64,000 nucleotides of DNA from Dehalobacter sp. (GTDB lineage Bacteria; Bacillota; Desulfitobacteriia; Desulfitobacteriales; Syntrophobotulaceae): positions 62,001 through 126,000 of the forward strand of contig JAMPIU010000206.1 in the NCBI GenBank assembly GCA_023667845.1, in the 5' to 3' direction. Below are positions 16,237 through 23,713 of this stretch, in pieces. Position 1 is the stretch's first letter; every line of letters starts with the position of its first letter. The notes under the pieces were generated by a model. It did not search any database and was not told the origin of the DNA. It was given only the letters and a program-made list of their open reading frames with translations. The position numbers and the translations under genes are program-made.

Positions 16237-16725
16237 TTATTCCTGCTCCATGGTCTGAACCCGTTCATCCCAGCGGGCCATGGCATTTAATTCTTCCCGG
16301 CTGGCCTTGATGGATTGAAAAGCCTCTCCCATTTTTGATTCAATATCCTGAAGCAGATCATCGGAATATTTCAAAGCGCCTAATTTTACTTCGCGGGAAT
16401 ACTGCTGCGCCTTTAAGACAATTTCTTCGGCATAAGCCCGGGATTGAGCAACAATCTCATTTTCCTGAAGCAGCTGGTCAGCCTGCTTTTGCGCCCGGTC
16501 TACAATTCTCTGCCCATCACTGCGGGCTTCTTCCATATAGCGGTCTCTTTCAGCCAAAACATAATTCGCCTGTTTGATTTCCTCGGGCAGAACGGAACGA
16601 ATTCCATCCAATATTTCTAATACTGTTTCCTCATCAACCATGATCTTGCCGGTTAAAGGCACCTTGGTTCCATGGTCAAGCACTTCTTCCAACTGTTCAA
16701 TGAGATCAATTAAATGATTTTCCAA
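16237..16725 (-). CDS. Conserved coiled-coil protein, function unknown
   Basis: The predicted 162-residue acidic protein has heptad-rich Ala/Glu/Gln segments from about residue 55 to 150 and no membrane segment. It resembles ATP synthase b-like or DivIVA-like coiled coils, but I recognise no catalytic motif. The start is TTG, 9 nt after GGAGGG. It begins 6 nt downstream of rsmD on the same strand, so it is co-transcribed with the 16S rRNA methyltransferase. Its position matches where coaD lies in B. subtilis, but it is not CoaD. Confidence 0.75.
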   Translation of the reverse strand: MENHLIDLIEQLEEVLDHGTKVPLTGKIMVDEETVLEILDGIRSVLPEEIKQANYVLAERDRYMEEARSDGQRIVDRAQKQADQLLQENEIVAQSRAYAEEIVLKAQQYSREVKLGALKYSDDLLQDIESKMGEAFQSIKASREELNAMARWDERVQTMEQE

Positions 16726-16730
16726 AGGAA

Positions 16731-17294
16731 TTATCCCTCCTCATGCTCTTCTTTGTTCTGAATAAACCATAACCTGGTATCTCCATATTCTCTTATTAAC
16801 CTTATTTCCAGAGGGTCTATCGCATCGTCAACGGTTTCGTCTGAAGAAGTTTCAATGATGATGACCCCACCGGGATTTAAGAGAGGCTGCGTCTGCAAAT
16901 AGGCAAGGGCCATGTCGGCCAGTCCCTGCCGATAAGGCGGATCAAGAAAAATTAAATCAAAGCGTTCCTGAACTGCTTGTTTAAAAAAATTCATTGCGTC
17001 CATCCGGAGTATGCTGGTTCTTGGTACTGCCCCGAGAATTTCGGCATTCTTTCTGATTGTCTCCAGGGCTGAAGTATCTTTCTCAACCAGAACTGCATGA
17101 CGGCCCCCCCTGGACAAAGCTTCAAAGGAAAGGTTTCCGGTTCCCGCAAAAAGATCCAGCACTCTGGCGTTCATTACCTTGCCGGCAAGAATATTAAAAA
17201 TCGCCCCTTTGACTTTATCGGAAGTCGGACGGGTATTCATGCCTTTAACAGTTTTTAAATTACGGCCTTTCCATTGTCCTGAAATAATTCGCAC
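16731..17294 (-). CDS. rsmD: 16S rRNA (guanine966-N2)-methyltransferase RsmD
   Basis: The protein has 187 residues. The Rossmann SAM-binding motif is VLDLFAGTGNLSFEALSRG, and the catalytic motif is FLDPPYRQG. The N-terminal MRIISGQWKGRNL and RPTSDKVKGAIFNIL are family signatures. The start codon is GTG with GAGG upstream. A TATAAT at 17338-17343 (minus strand) may be its -10 box, although no good -35 is visible. Confidence 0.95.
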   Translation of the reverse strand: MRIISGQWKGRNLKTVKGMNTRPTSDKVKGAIFNILAGKVMNARVLDLFAGTGNLSFEALSRGGRHAVLVEKDTSALETIRKNAEILGAVPRTSILRMDAMNFFKQAVQERFDLIFLDPPYRQGLADMALAYLQTQPLLNPGGVIIIETSSDETVDDAIDPLEIRLIREYGDTRLWFIQNKEEHEEG

Positions 17295-17541
17295 GATGTT
17301 TAGTCCTCTGGATATGATGTCTTCACTTTATCCTTTTATTATACAGTGATCTAACCTGATTTAAATATTTTTTTACAGGATACTCCCATTTTCTAAGTAT
17401 ATCATATCTGATTCCAAACGAGAAACATATTATTCCATTCCAGTATCTAATAAATCTCCGACTTGAATCTCAAATTAATATTTCATTTGATACGCAATTT
17501 GAATTTTCCACTTTATCTTTCACCCATTAATCTTCCTGATT
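17295..17541. other. AT-rich divergent intergenic region between rsmD and gpr
   Basis: The region is strongly AT-rich with no open frame of note. It carries a TATAAT for rsmD on the minus strand and leads into the sigma-G promoter of gpr on the plus strand. No repeat element of the palindromic family is present. Confidence 0.6.
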
Positions 17542-17572
17542 TGAATATCTGTGTTAGAAATCCAACATACTA
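17542..17572 (+). promoter_or_regulatory. Sigma-G type promoter of gpr
   Basis: TGAATA, 18-nt spacer, CATACTA. This fits the B. subtilis forespore consensus (GHATR about 17-18 nt from CATNHTA). It lies 31 nt upstream of the gpr ATG, consistent with forespore expression of the protease. Confidence 0.75.
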
Positions 17573-17602
17573 AAACAGATTTAAAAAGGAGCTGCTGCCG
17601 AT

Positions 17603-18598
17603 ATGAAATTATCGAACAAATCAAGCTTTCTAAAAAAAATGAATATTTCTCTCGACCTGGCGGTGGAAGCCCATGACTTGCTGCGGGGAGAAAGAGGTCA
17701 AGAGATAGCGGGCGTCATCATGAAAAAAGAAGAACTTCAAGAGGCAACTGTCACCGCAATCCAAATCACAAATGCCAAAGGCGAAAAAGAATTGGGCAGG
17801 CCTAAAGGAAATTATATTACAATCGATGCTCCGGATATCAAAGAAAACAACTACCAGCAGCACAATAAAATCGTTGCAGTATTAGCAAGGCATCTCGCCG
17901 GATTGTTAAACTTTAAGGAAGATACCAGTTTTCTGATCGTTGGTCTTGGCAACTGGCAGGCAACTCCAGACGCGCTTGGGCCCAAAGTTGTCGAGAAAAT
18001 CATGGTCACCCGTCACCTTTTTCATTATACCCCCGAAGAAATTGAGGGGAAAATGCGCCAAGTGTCAGCGATATCACCTGGTGTGCTTGGACTGACCGGA
18101 ATCGAAACGGCGGAGGTAATCCGCGGACTGGTTGAACATGTCCGCCCGGATTATGTGATCGCGATCGATGCCTTGGCCGCGGGCGCCCTGGATAGAATCG
18201 GCACAACCATTCAATTAGCGGATACCGGGATCAATCCTGGTTCCGGAATTGGTAATCATCGCAAAGGGCTCAATGAAGAAACCCTTGGCTGCAAAGTCAT
18301 TGCTATCGGCGTTCCGACTGTTGTCAATGCTGCAATCATCGCGCATAAAACCATCGAAGAGCTTTTTGAACAAATGGAATCCGAACCTTCCCTGGCCAAA
18401 ATTTATCAACAGGAAAATGAACAGGTCTTGATGAATGTCATGCAGAAAGCCTTGTCGCCTTACGAGGGCAGCCTGATGGTTACACCCAAGGAAGTTGATG
18501 AATTAATTGAAAGAAGCGCCAAAATTATTGCTGCAGCGATCAACCAGAGCATTCATCCCGGAATTGACAGCCATAATTTTGAGACCTACCTCCATTAA
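17603..18598 (+). CDS. gpr: Germination protease (spore protease GPR)
   Basis: GPR degrades alpha/beta small acid-soluble spore proteins during germination. It is made as a zymogen in the forespore. The protein has 331 residues, within the range of clostridial forms. Family stretches are GLGNWQATPDALGPKV, HLFHYTPEE, GVLGLTGIETAEV, DALAAG and DTGINPGSGIGNHR. AAGGAG lies 11 nt upstream of the ATG. It is followed by a bidirectional terminator and a convergent SASP-like gene that carries an apparent GPR cleavage site. Confidence 0.95.
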   Translation: MKLSNKSSFLKKMNISLDLAVEAHDLLRGERGQEIAGVIMKKEELQEATVTAIQITNAKGEKELGRPKGNYITIDAPDIKENNYQQHNKIVAVLARHLAGLLNFKEDTSFLIVGLGNWQATPDALGPKVVEKIMVTRHLFHYTPEEIEGKMRQVSAISPGVLGLTGIETAEVIRGLVEHVRPDYVIAIDALAAGALDRIGTTIQLADTGINPGSGIGNHRKGLNEETLGCKVIAIGVPTVVNAAIIAHKTIEELFEQMESEPSLAKIYQQENEQVLMNVMQKALSPYEGSLMVTPKEVDELIERSAKIIAAAINQSIHPGIDSHNFETYLH

Positions 18599-18670
18599 AC
18601 AATCTACTTTTTACATCGACCCGAATAACGATAATGATTATAAGAAAAAGAATATCTTTTAACCGTAACT

Positions 18671-18722
18671 AAAAAACCTTTTGTTGCAGCATATCAATCA
18701 ATGCTTCAACAGAAGGTTTTTT
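18671..18722. terminator. Bidirectional terminator between gpr and the SASP-like gene
   Basis: ACCTTTTGTTGCAGCAT pairs with ATGCTTCAACAGAAGGT. The stem is flanked by six A on the left and six T on the right, so it can terminate both converging transcripts. Confidence 0.8.
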
Positions 18723-18733
18723 ATTCCGTATCT

Positions 18734-18780
18734 CGTCATTCGTCATTCGTAATTCGTCATTCTTTATTCTTTATTCGTTA
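18734..18780. repeat. Heptanucleotide tandem repeat
   Basis: Six 7-bp units plus a partial one: CGTCATT twice, CGTAATT, CGTCATT, CTTTATT twice, then CGTTA. The last units run into the 3' end of the SASP-like gene and supply its stop codon. Confidence 0.8.
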
Positions 18781-18898
18781 CGTCTTCTCTGTTTTTACTT
18801 TTTCTTTTTGTTTTTCTTTGGGGAAGACCCATCTCTTGCGCAATTTCATATTTTAGATTTTCCAATTCACTTGCCGTATCTTTTTTCGTCTCTGTCAT
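18764..18898 (-). CDS. Small SASP-like protein (44 residues)
   Basis: The encoded peptide includes SELENLKYEIAQEMGLPQ. This matches the first conserved block of alpha/beta-type small acid-soluble spore proteins (LKYEIAxELG), including the KYE-IAxE sequence at which GPR cuts. The tail is very basic (PQRKTKRKSKNR), and the second conserved SASP block is missing. An AAGGAGG site lies 8 nt upstream of the ATG and a sigma-G-like promoter about 60 nt further up. It is on the same strand as recG and convergent with gpr. It could instead be a truncated SASP remnant. Confidence 0.7.
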   Translation of the reverse strand: MTETKKDTASELENLKYEIAQEMGLPQRKTKRKSKNREDVTNKE

Positions 18899-18957
18899 AC
18901 CCTCTGCCTCCTTGAAAGTTCTGCATCAATCCATGACTGGAATGTGCCAACAAGAAA

Positions 18958-18986
18958 TAGTATGAGCCTGTGCAAAAAAATCATAC
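18958..18986 (-). promoter_or_regulatory. Putative sigma-G promoter of the SASP-like gene
   Basis: Minus-strand GTATG, 17-nt spacer, CATACTA. The -10 is identical to that of gpr. It would give a leader of about 50 nt before the SASP-like ATG. Confidence 0.55.
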
Positions 18987-19025
18987 GTACTGTGACTTGT
19001 TCATCGTATAAAATTGCTCTCAGCA

Positions 19026-21470
19026 CTAATTCACTCCGATTTTTTCTTTGGGATAAAGGCGGCTGACTTCCTGATAGGCTTTTTCGTACTTTTGAGGATC
19101 TTTCAGAACCTTTTGAAGCAGTTGATAGGCTTTTTCGACCAGCCTTCCATCAGTTCCCAGGTCTGTAAGCTTTAACTCCGGTACGCCATGCTGGCGAAGC
19201 CCAAGTAGCTCTCCCGGGCCCCGCATCTTCAAATCCTCCTCGGCAATCCGGAAACCGTCCTCTGTCTCACAAAGAACATTCAGCCGGGCACTGTCCCGGG
19301 TATTGCTGATCAGGAGACAATACGACTGCTCTTGTCCGCGTCCGACTCTTCCGCGAAGTTGGTGCAGCTGGGCAAGCCCGAATCTTTCAGCATCTTCGAT
19401 CACCATCACAGACGCGTTCGGTACATTGACTCCGACTTCGACGACAGTTGTCGTAACCAGGATATTAATCTCCCCACGTCGGAAACGCTGCATGATCTCC
19501 TCTTTCTCCTGTCCTTTCATTCTTCCGTGCAGAAGCGCAACGCTGCTTCCTTCAAAAATGCGGCTCAATTCATCAGCCTTTTGGGTTGCTGAAACAAAAT
19601 CCGATTTTTCTGTTTCCTCGACAAGCGGACAAACGACATAGATCTGCCGACCCGCAGCGACATGCTGCTTCAGAAATTTCTCCATGCTGGAGCGGCTGCG
19701 GTCTGAAATTTTTCTGGTGATAATCGGCTTCCTGCCAGCAGGCAGCTCGTCTAGCACCGAAAGCTGAAGATCGCCGTATAAAGTCAGCGCAAGCGTCCTC
19801 GGGATCGGGGTAGCGGTCATGACCAGGACATGCGGGTTCTCGCCTTTGTCCTGCAATAGGGTCCGCTGTCTGACGCCAAACCGGTGCTGTTCATCGGTGA
19901 TGGCAAGACCGAGGGCGTTGAACCGGACGGATTCCTGAATGAGGGTCTGGGTTCCGACGACAACCTGGGCTTTTCCGCTCAAAATCTGCCCTAAGATTTG
20001 TTCCCTTTCCGGCTTACTCTGGTTCCCGACAAGGAATACAACTTTTACCCCTAAAGGTTCAAACGCGGCCTGCAGCGATTCATAGTGCTGCTGGGCAAGC
20101 ACCTCAGTCGGCGCCATCATAGCGGCCTGAAAACCCGAGCCCACAGCCTGCAGCAGGGCAGCCATCGCTACCACGGTTTTACCTGATCCAACATCGCCCT
20201 GAAGCAAACGGGTCATCGGCCTCTCGATGCTCCCCATATCCCGGAATATTTCCCGGATGACTCTTTGCTGGGCGCCGGTCAGCCGAAAAGGAAGCCCGGA
20301 AACAAATTTTTGGACCAAAGCTCCACCCTGGTTTAAAACGAGACCTGCTTTCTGAGGCCCGGGGGAACGAAGCCTAGCCAGCGCCAGCTGAAGCAAAAGG
20401 ATTTCCTCAACGACCAGTCTTTCGCGTGCCTTTTTCAGGTTTTCTGCGGAGTGCGGAAAATGAATTTCTTTAATGGCTTGCCGCCGTTCCATCAAATTGT
20501 TTTCCTCATACGGAAAGAACTCGTCAAAGATTCGATCAACCTGCGGCAAAACAACCTGGATGATCTCCCGGATCGTTTTCGAATTGAGACGGGCTGTTTC
20601 CGAATATACTGGAACCATTTTTTGAGCAGGACCCTCGTAAAGTCCTTTCATGATTTCGGACGCAAGCAATTCCGGGACCCTGGTGCGCCATTGTGCTTTT
20701 CCTGTCACAGTGACCTTTGTTCCGTCCGGATATTGTTTTGGAATATGTATTTGATTGAACCAGACGGCATGAATGCTTCTGCCGTCCTGTTCAATATTTA
20801 GTTTGACGACCTTGACTCTGCCTTTGGTAACCTGGCTTCCAGTTACAATCCCGTCAATCGTAACATACTCTCCGTCCTGAATATCCTGAATCCGCCGTTT
20901 CGATCGGATTTCATATTTACGCGGATAATACCGCAGAAGATCCTCAGCAGTACAAATCCCCATATTTTCGAACTGTTTGGCTCTTTGCGGTCCGACACCT
21001 TTGATATACTGCAGGTTTTGGGGCTGACTGATGCTCCCTGTCTGAACTTTAAGGCTGGTTAAGGCTTTCTCTGTGGTACGAAAGGTTCCGGATGCTTCTT
21101 CGGTCGTTGTTCCGCAGATTGTTCCAGAAGCTAGTCCAGGAGTATCTAAAGATGCTGTTTTATCTGCAGCATGATAGGTTGCTGCAGATAAATCTCCAGC
21201 TGACTTTTCGGTTACTTCCGTTTTGTCCAGCAGTTCCTGGAGTTCACGCCATAAAGCCCGTCGTTTATACGGGCTGACTTCATGATATTCCTCTGCAATA
21301 CACTGCATTGAGGCAAGGTTTTCCGCGGAAAAAACACCACCCAGTTCAGCAATTAAGTCCAGTAAAAATCTGCTGAAGCCGCCGACTGCGCCTGTATTAA
21401 TAAATCCCTGTTTTTCCTCGGCTTTCATTGCCCTATTCACGCTGTTTCGCCAATGATCTGATTGCAGCAC
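19026..21470 (-). CDS. recG: ATP-dependent DNA helicase RecG with extended N-terminus
   Basis: RecG remodels stalled forks and Holliday junctions. The wedge/OB domain begins at LQYIKGVGPQRAKQFENMG. Walker A is GDVGSGKTVVAM (about 425) and the Walker B box is DEQH (about 526). Motif VI is AQLHQLRGRVGRGQEQSYC. I chose GTG at 21470 (AAGGTGAG just upstream, 4 nt after the sdaAA stop), giving 814 residues. ATG at 21428 is the alternative. Either way about 140-155 residues precede the region where E. coli and B. subtilis RecG start. Part of this is a Ser/Thr/Ala-rich linker. Confidence 0.93.
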   Translation of the reverse strand: MLQSDHWRNSVNRAMKAEEKQGFINTGAVGGFSRFLLDLIAELGGVFSAENLASMQCIAEEYHEVSPYKRRALWRELQELLDKTEVTEKSAGDLSAATYHAADKTASLDTPGLASGTICGTTTEEASGTFRTTEKALTSLKVQTGSISQPQNLQYIKGVGPQRAKQFENMGICTAEDLLRYYPRKYEIRSKRRIQDIQDGEYVTIDGIVTGSQVTKGRVKVVKLNIEQDGRSIHAVWFNQIHIPKQYPDGTKVTVTGKAQWRTRVPELLASEIMKGLYEGPAQKMVPVYSETARLNSKTIREIIQVVLPQVDRIFDEFFPYEENNLMERRQAIKEIHFPHSAENLKKARERLVVEEILLLQLALARLRSPGPQKAGLVLNQGGALVQKFVSGLPFRLTGAQQRVIREIFRDMGSIERPMTRLLQGDVGSGKTVVAMAALLQAVGSGFQAAMMAPTEVLAQQHYESLQAAFEPLGVKVVFLVGNQSKPEREQILGQILSGKAQVVVGTQTLIQESVRFNALGLAITDEQHRFGVRQRTLLQDKGENPHVLVMTATPIPRTLALTLYGDLQLSVLDELPAGRKPIITRKISDRSRSSMEKFLKQHVAAGRQIYVVCPLVEETEKSDFVSATQKADELSRIFEGSSVALLHGRMKGQEKEEIMQRFRRGEINILVTTTVVEVGVNVPNASVMVIEDAERFGLAQLHQLRGRVGRGQEQSYCLLISNTRDSARLNVLCETEDGFRIAEEDLKMRGPGELLGLRQHGVPELKLTDLGTDGRLVEKAYQLLQKVLKDPQKYEKAYQEVSRLYPKEKIGVN

Positions 21471-21474
21471 ATTC

Positions 21475-22341
21475 TCACCTTGCCAAATGATCTTTATATT
21501 TCTGAGCCGCAGGAGTGACGGCGAGTCCCCCCCGGGACGTTTCCTTAAGGCTGCAGGACATTTCCCTGCCGATTGAAGCCATTGCATCAATGACCTGATC
21601 CAATGGGATCGCACTTTTGATTCCAGCCAAAGCCATCTCGGCTGCGGTTAATGCTATAACTGCTGCCATGGCGTTCCTTTTTACACAGGGCACCTCGACC
21701 AGCCCAGCTACAGGGTCACAGACCAAACCAAGAAAACTTTTCAAAGCCAATGCTGCTGCCTGCGCTGTTTGATCGGGCGATCCGCCGCACAATTCCACTG
21801 CCGCAGCTGCAGCCATGGCAGCCGCTGAACCTATCTCAGCCTGACACCCGCCTTCTGCACCTGAGACACTAGCTCTTTCCGCAATGACCATCCCAAGGCC
21901 AGCAGATGTAAAAAGAGTCTGAACAGCATCTTCTTCCGTTGCATCCGACATTTCTTGAACTGTCAGCAGTACAGCGGGCAACACGCCGCATGATCCCGCT
22001 GTCGGTGCTGCAACGATCCTGCCCATGCCAGCGTTTACCTCAGCTACGGCCATTGCTCTGGCTGCTGCCTTGTTTACCGGATTACCCAGAATCGACTTGC
22101 CGCTTTCTCTATATTTCTCCAAAAGAACAGCTTCTCCTCCTACAAGACCTGACAATGATCTCCATTCTCCGGTCATTCCGCTTTCAACTGATTCCCGCAT
22201 CACGGCATAATGGTTCTTCATTTTTTTTAACAGCTGTTCAGCCGGTATACCTGTCCTCAAACATTCCTCCTGAAGAACCATATCACTGATTTTTTTATTA
22301 AGCTTTTCGGTTTTTTCCACTAATTCACCATAAGAACGCAT
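21475..22341 (-). CDS. sdaAA: L-serine dehydratase, iron-sulfur, alpha subunit
   Basis: It converts L-serine to pyruvate and ammonia together with SdaAB. The protein has 288 residues. Cluster cysteines are in PTAGSCGVLPAVLL, GAEGGCQAEIGSAAAMAA and CDPVAGLVEVPCVKRNAMAA. I chose ATG at 22341, preceded by a GGGGGGG tract 7 nt away. A TTG overlapping the sdaAB stop is the alternative. Order sdaAB-sdaAA-recG is as in B. subtilis. Confidence 0.95.
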   Translation of the reverse strand: MRSYGELVEKTEKLNKKISDMVLQEECLRTGIPAEQLLKKMKNHYAVMRESVESGMTGEWRSLSGLVGGEAVLLEKYRESGKSILGNPVNKAAARAMAVAEVNAGMGRIVAAPTAGSCGVLPAVLLTVQEMSDATEEDAVQTLFTSAGLGMVIAERASVSGAEGGCQAEIGSAAAMAAAAAVELCGGSPDQTAQAAALALKSFLGLVCDPVAGLVEVPCVKRNAMAAVIALTAAEMALAGIKSAIPLDQVIDAMASIGREMSCSLKETSRGGLAVTPAAQKYKDHLAR

Positions 22342-22358
22342 CTGCCAACCCCCCCGCG

Positions 22359-23036
22359 TCAAATGTCTATGATGGGTTCAATAAACATCACCTGCTCGAT
22401 CATCGGCATCTTTTTCATTTCGCTGCTAAGAATATCCGTGATCGGCTCATCCGTCTCAATAACCGCCAGCGCATTTTGCCCTTTGCCTTCTCTGGAGACT
22501 TTCATCTGGGCAATATTAATTCCTTTGCCTGCGAGCAGTTTAGTTATTTCAGCTATCATTCCCGGGTAATCCATATAGATCGCAATTAAAGCAGGATATT
22601 CCCCGGTAAACTCCACGTCAAAGTCATTAACCGCAGTAATCAGAATTTTCCCGCCGCCCAGTGATGAGCCATTGATTTCAGCTTTTCCCCCGCCCCAGCC
22701 GGTTAGCAGGAAACGAACCGAATTCGGGTGTACATCACCCAGATTGACATTTTCAAATACCGTTTCCATCCCAGCCTCTAGTGCAATCCGCGAAGCCTCC
22801 CTGATCCGGCTATCATCCGGCTTCATCCCGAGCAGCCCTGCTGTCAAGGCAAGATGAGTTCCATGTCCCTTCCCCGTCTCAGCGAAAGAACCGTGCAGCT
22901 GGATACGGGCCTGCTTCACTTTGGCGCCAAGTATTTTCGCAGCCATAAGACCAAGCCTGACCGCCCCCGCCGTATGGGAACTTGAGGGTCCGACCATCAC
23001 CGGCCCTAGCAAATCAAAAACACTCCCAACCTTCAC
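22359..23036 (-). CDS. sdaAB: L-serine dehydratase, iron-sulfur, beta subunit
   Basis: The conserved N-terminus is SVFDLLGPVMVGPSSSHTAGA. A C-terminal ACT domain (VEFTGEYPALIAIYMDYPGMI) probably senses serine. I chose GTG at 23036, since GAAGGTGAG lies just upstream and the length (225 residues) then matches B. subtilis SdaAB. ATG at 23093 would add 19 residues but has no ribosome binding site. Palindromic element D lies immediately upstream. Confidence 0.93.
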   Translation of the reverse strand: MKVGSVFDLLGPVMVGPSSSHTAGAVRLGLMAAKILGAKVKQARIQLHGSFAETGKGHGTHLALTAGLLGMKPDDSRIREASRIALEAGMETVFENVNLGDVHPNSVRFLLTGWGGGKAEINGSSLGGGKILITAVNDFDVEFTGEYPALIAIYMDYPGMIAEITKLLAGKGINIAQMKVSREGKGQNALAVIETDEPITDILSSEMKKMPMIEQVMFIEPIIDI

Positions 23037-23130
23037 CGGCTCACCTTCCTTCAGTAATAATTTGGGGTAATCCGTTTTCATCCATTCATCCATTTGCTAT
23101 AGCTTAGTTACTTATAAAACCATTATGCTA

Positions 23131-23299
23131 GGGTAAGTCTGAGGGCCACAATACTGCTTTCCGGCCGTTGTGCCCTCCGTGGCGCGTCGCTCCTTGCCAT
23201 CCATGGCATCGCGACATTAGGCCATCCATGGCCGTCAAAAGGCCGGGCTCGCACTCCATGCTCCGCTCACAGCAGAACTGTGGCCCCCAGACTGATCCT
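23131..23299 (+). repeat. Palindromic element, copy D (long form)
   Basis: The arms AGTCTGAGGGCCACA (23136-23150) and TGTGGCCCCCAGACT (23279-23293) pair with one mismatch. The second stem is CTGCT/AGCAG, a compensated variant of CCGCT/AGCGG in copy A. The core carries an extra cassette of about 55 bp holding two further hairpins, TGCCA-TCCA-TGGCA and GGCCA-TCCA-TGGCC. The same cassette is in copy G and alone in F. Confidence 0.9.
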
Positions 23300-23492
23300 A
23301 AGGGTATTCAAGCCAATCTGCATGCCAGAATGCAGATCATTCTGGCGGCTATTCAGATCGTTTTATTCGTCTTCTCTCTGCATAGCCGACGTCAAGCGAG
23401 CACGAACGATGAAAGATTTAACTTGTGTTGAAGGCATCTTGGAAAGCTTGTATTAATTCCTCTGCACACGGACTGATTTAAATCAAGCTTAT

Positions 23493-23608
23493 GATCAGTC
23501 TGCATGCCACAGTTCCGCGACAAGCGAAGCCTGGATGGCGTAGCGCGGCTTTTTGCGTCAAGGAAGACGCAATAGCCGAAAGCGGTATTGTGGCATGCAG
23601 ACTTACCC
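23493..23608 (-). repeat. Palindromic element, copy E
   Basis: The arms AGTCTGCATGCCACA (23497-23511) and TGTGGCATGCAGACT (23589-23603) are perfect 15-bp complements. On the minus strand the inner hairpin is TTGCGTC-TTCCTT-GACGCAA inside CGGCT/AGCCG. Compared with copy A, GGG in one arm has become CAT while CCC in the other has become ATG. Confidence 0.9.
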
Positions 23609-23681
23609 AAGCAGATTGGCTTAGGAGATCTGCCCTAACAAGATGCTTTCGAAGACCTACATCGAGAAAACGGCTTGATAA

Positions 23682-23711
23682 AAAAAACTTCGGCCGAAGC
23701 CGAAGTTTTTT
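23682..23711 (-). terminator. Rho-independent terminator after the fakA-like gene
   Basis: A perfect 12-bp inverted repeat AAAAAACTTCGG/CCGAAGTTTTTT with a 6-nt loop, immediately beyond the stop codon. The symmetric A and T tracts could also terminate plus-strand transcripts. Confidence 0.85.
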
Positions 23712-23713
23712 GT

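Larger units (their letters stand above)
23094..23713. other. Gene-free region with two palindromic elements and the fakA terminator
   Basis: No coding sequence is supported. It contains element D (plus orientation), element E (minus orientation) and shared inverted flanks: AAGCCAATCTGC at 23310-23321 is repeated in inverse at 23611-23622. A second inverted pair, GGCATCTTG/CAAGATGC, brackets E. A terminator is at the right end. Confidence 0.8.
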
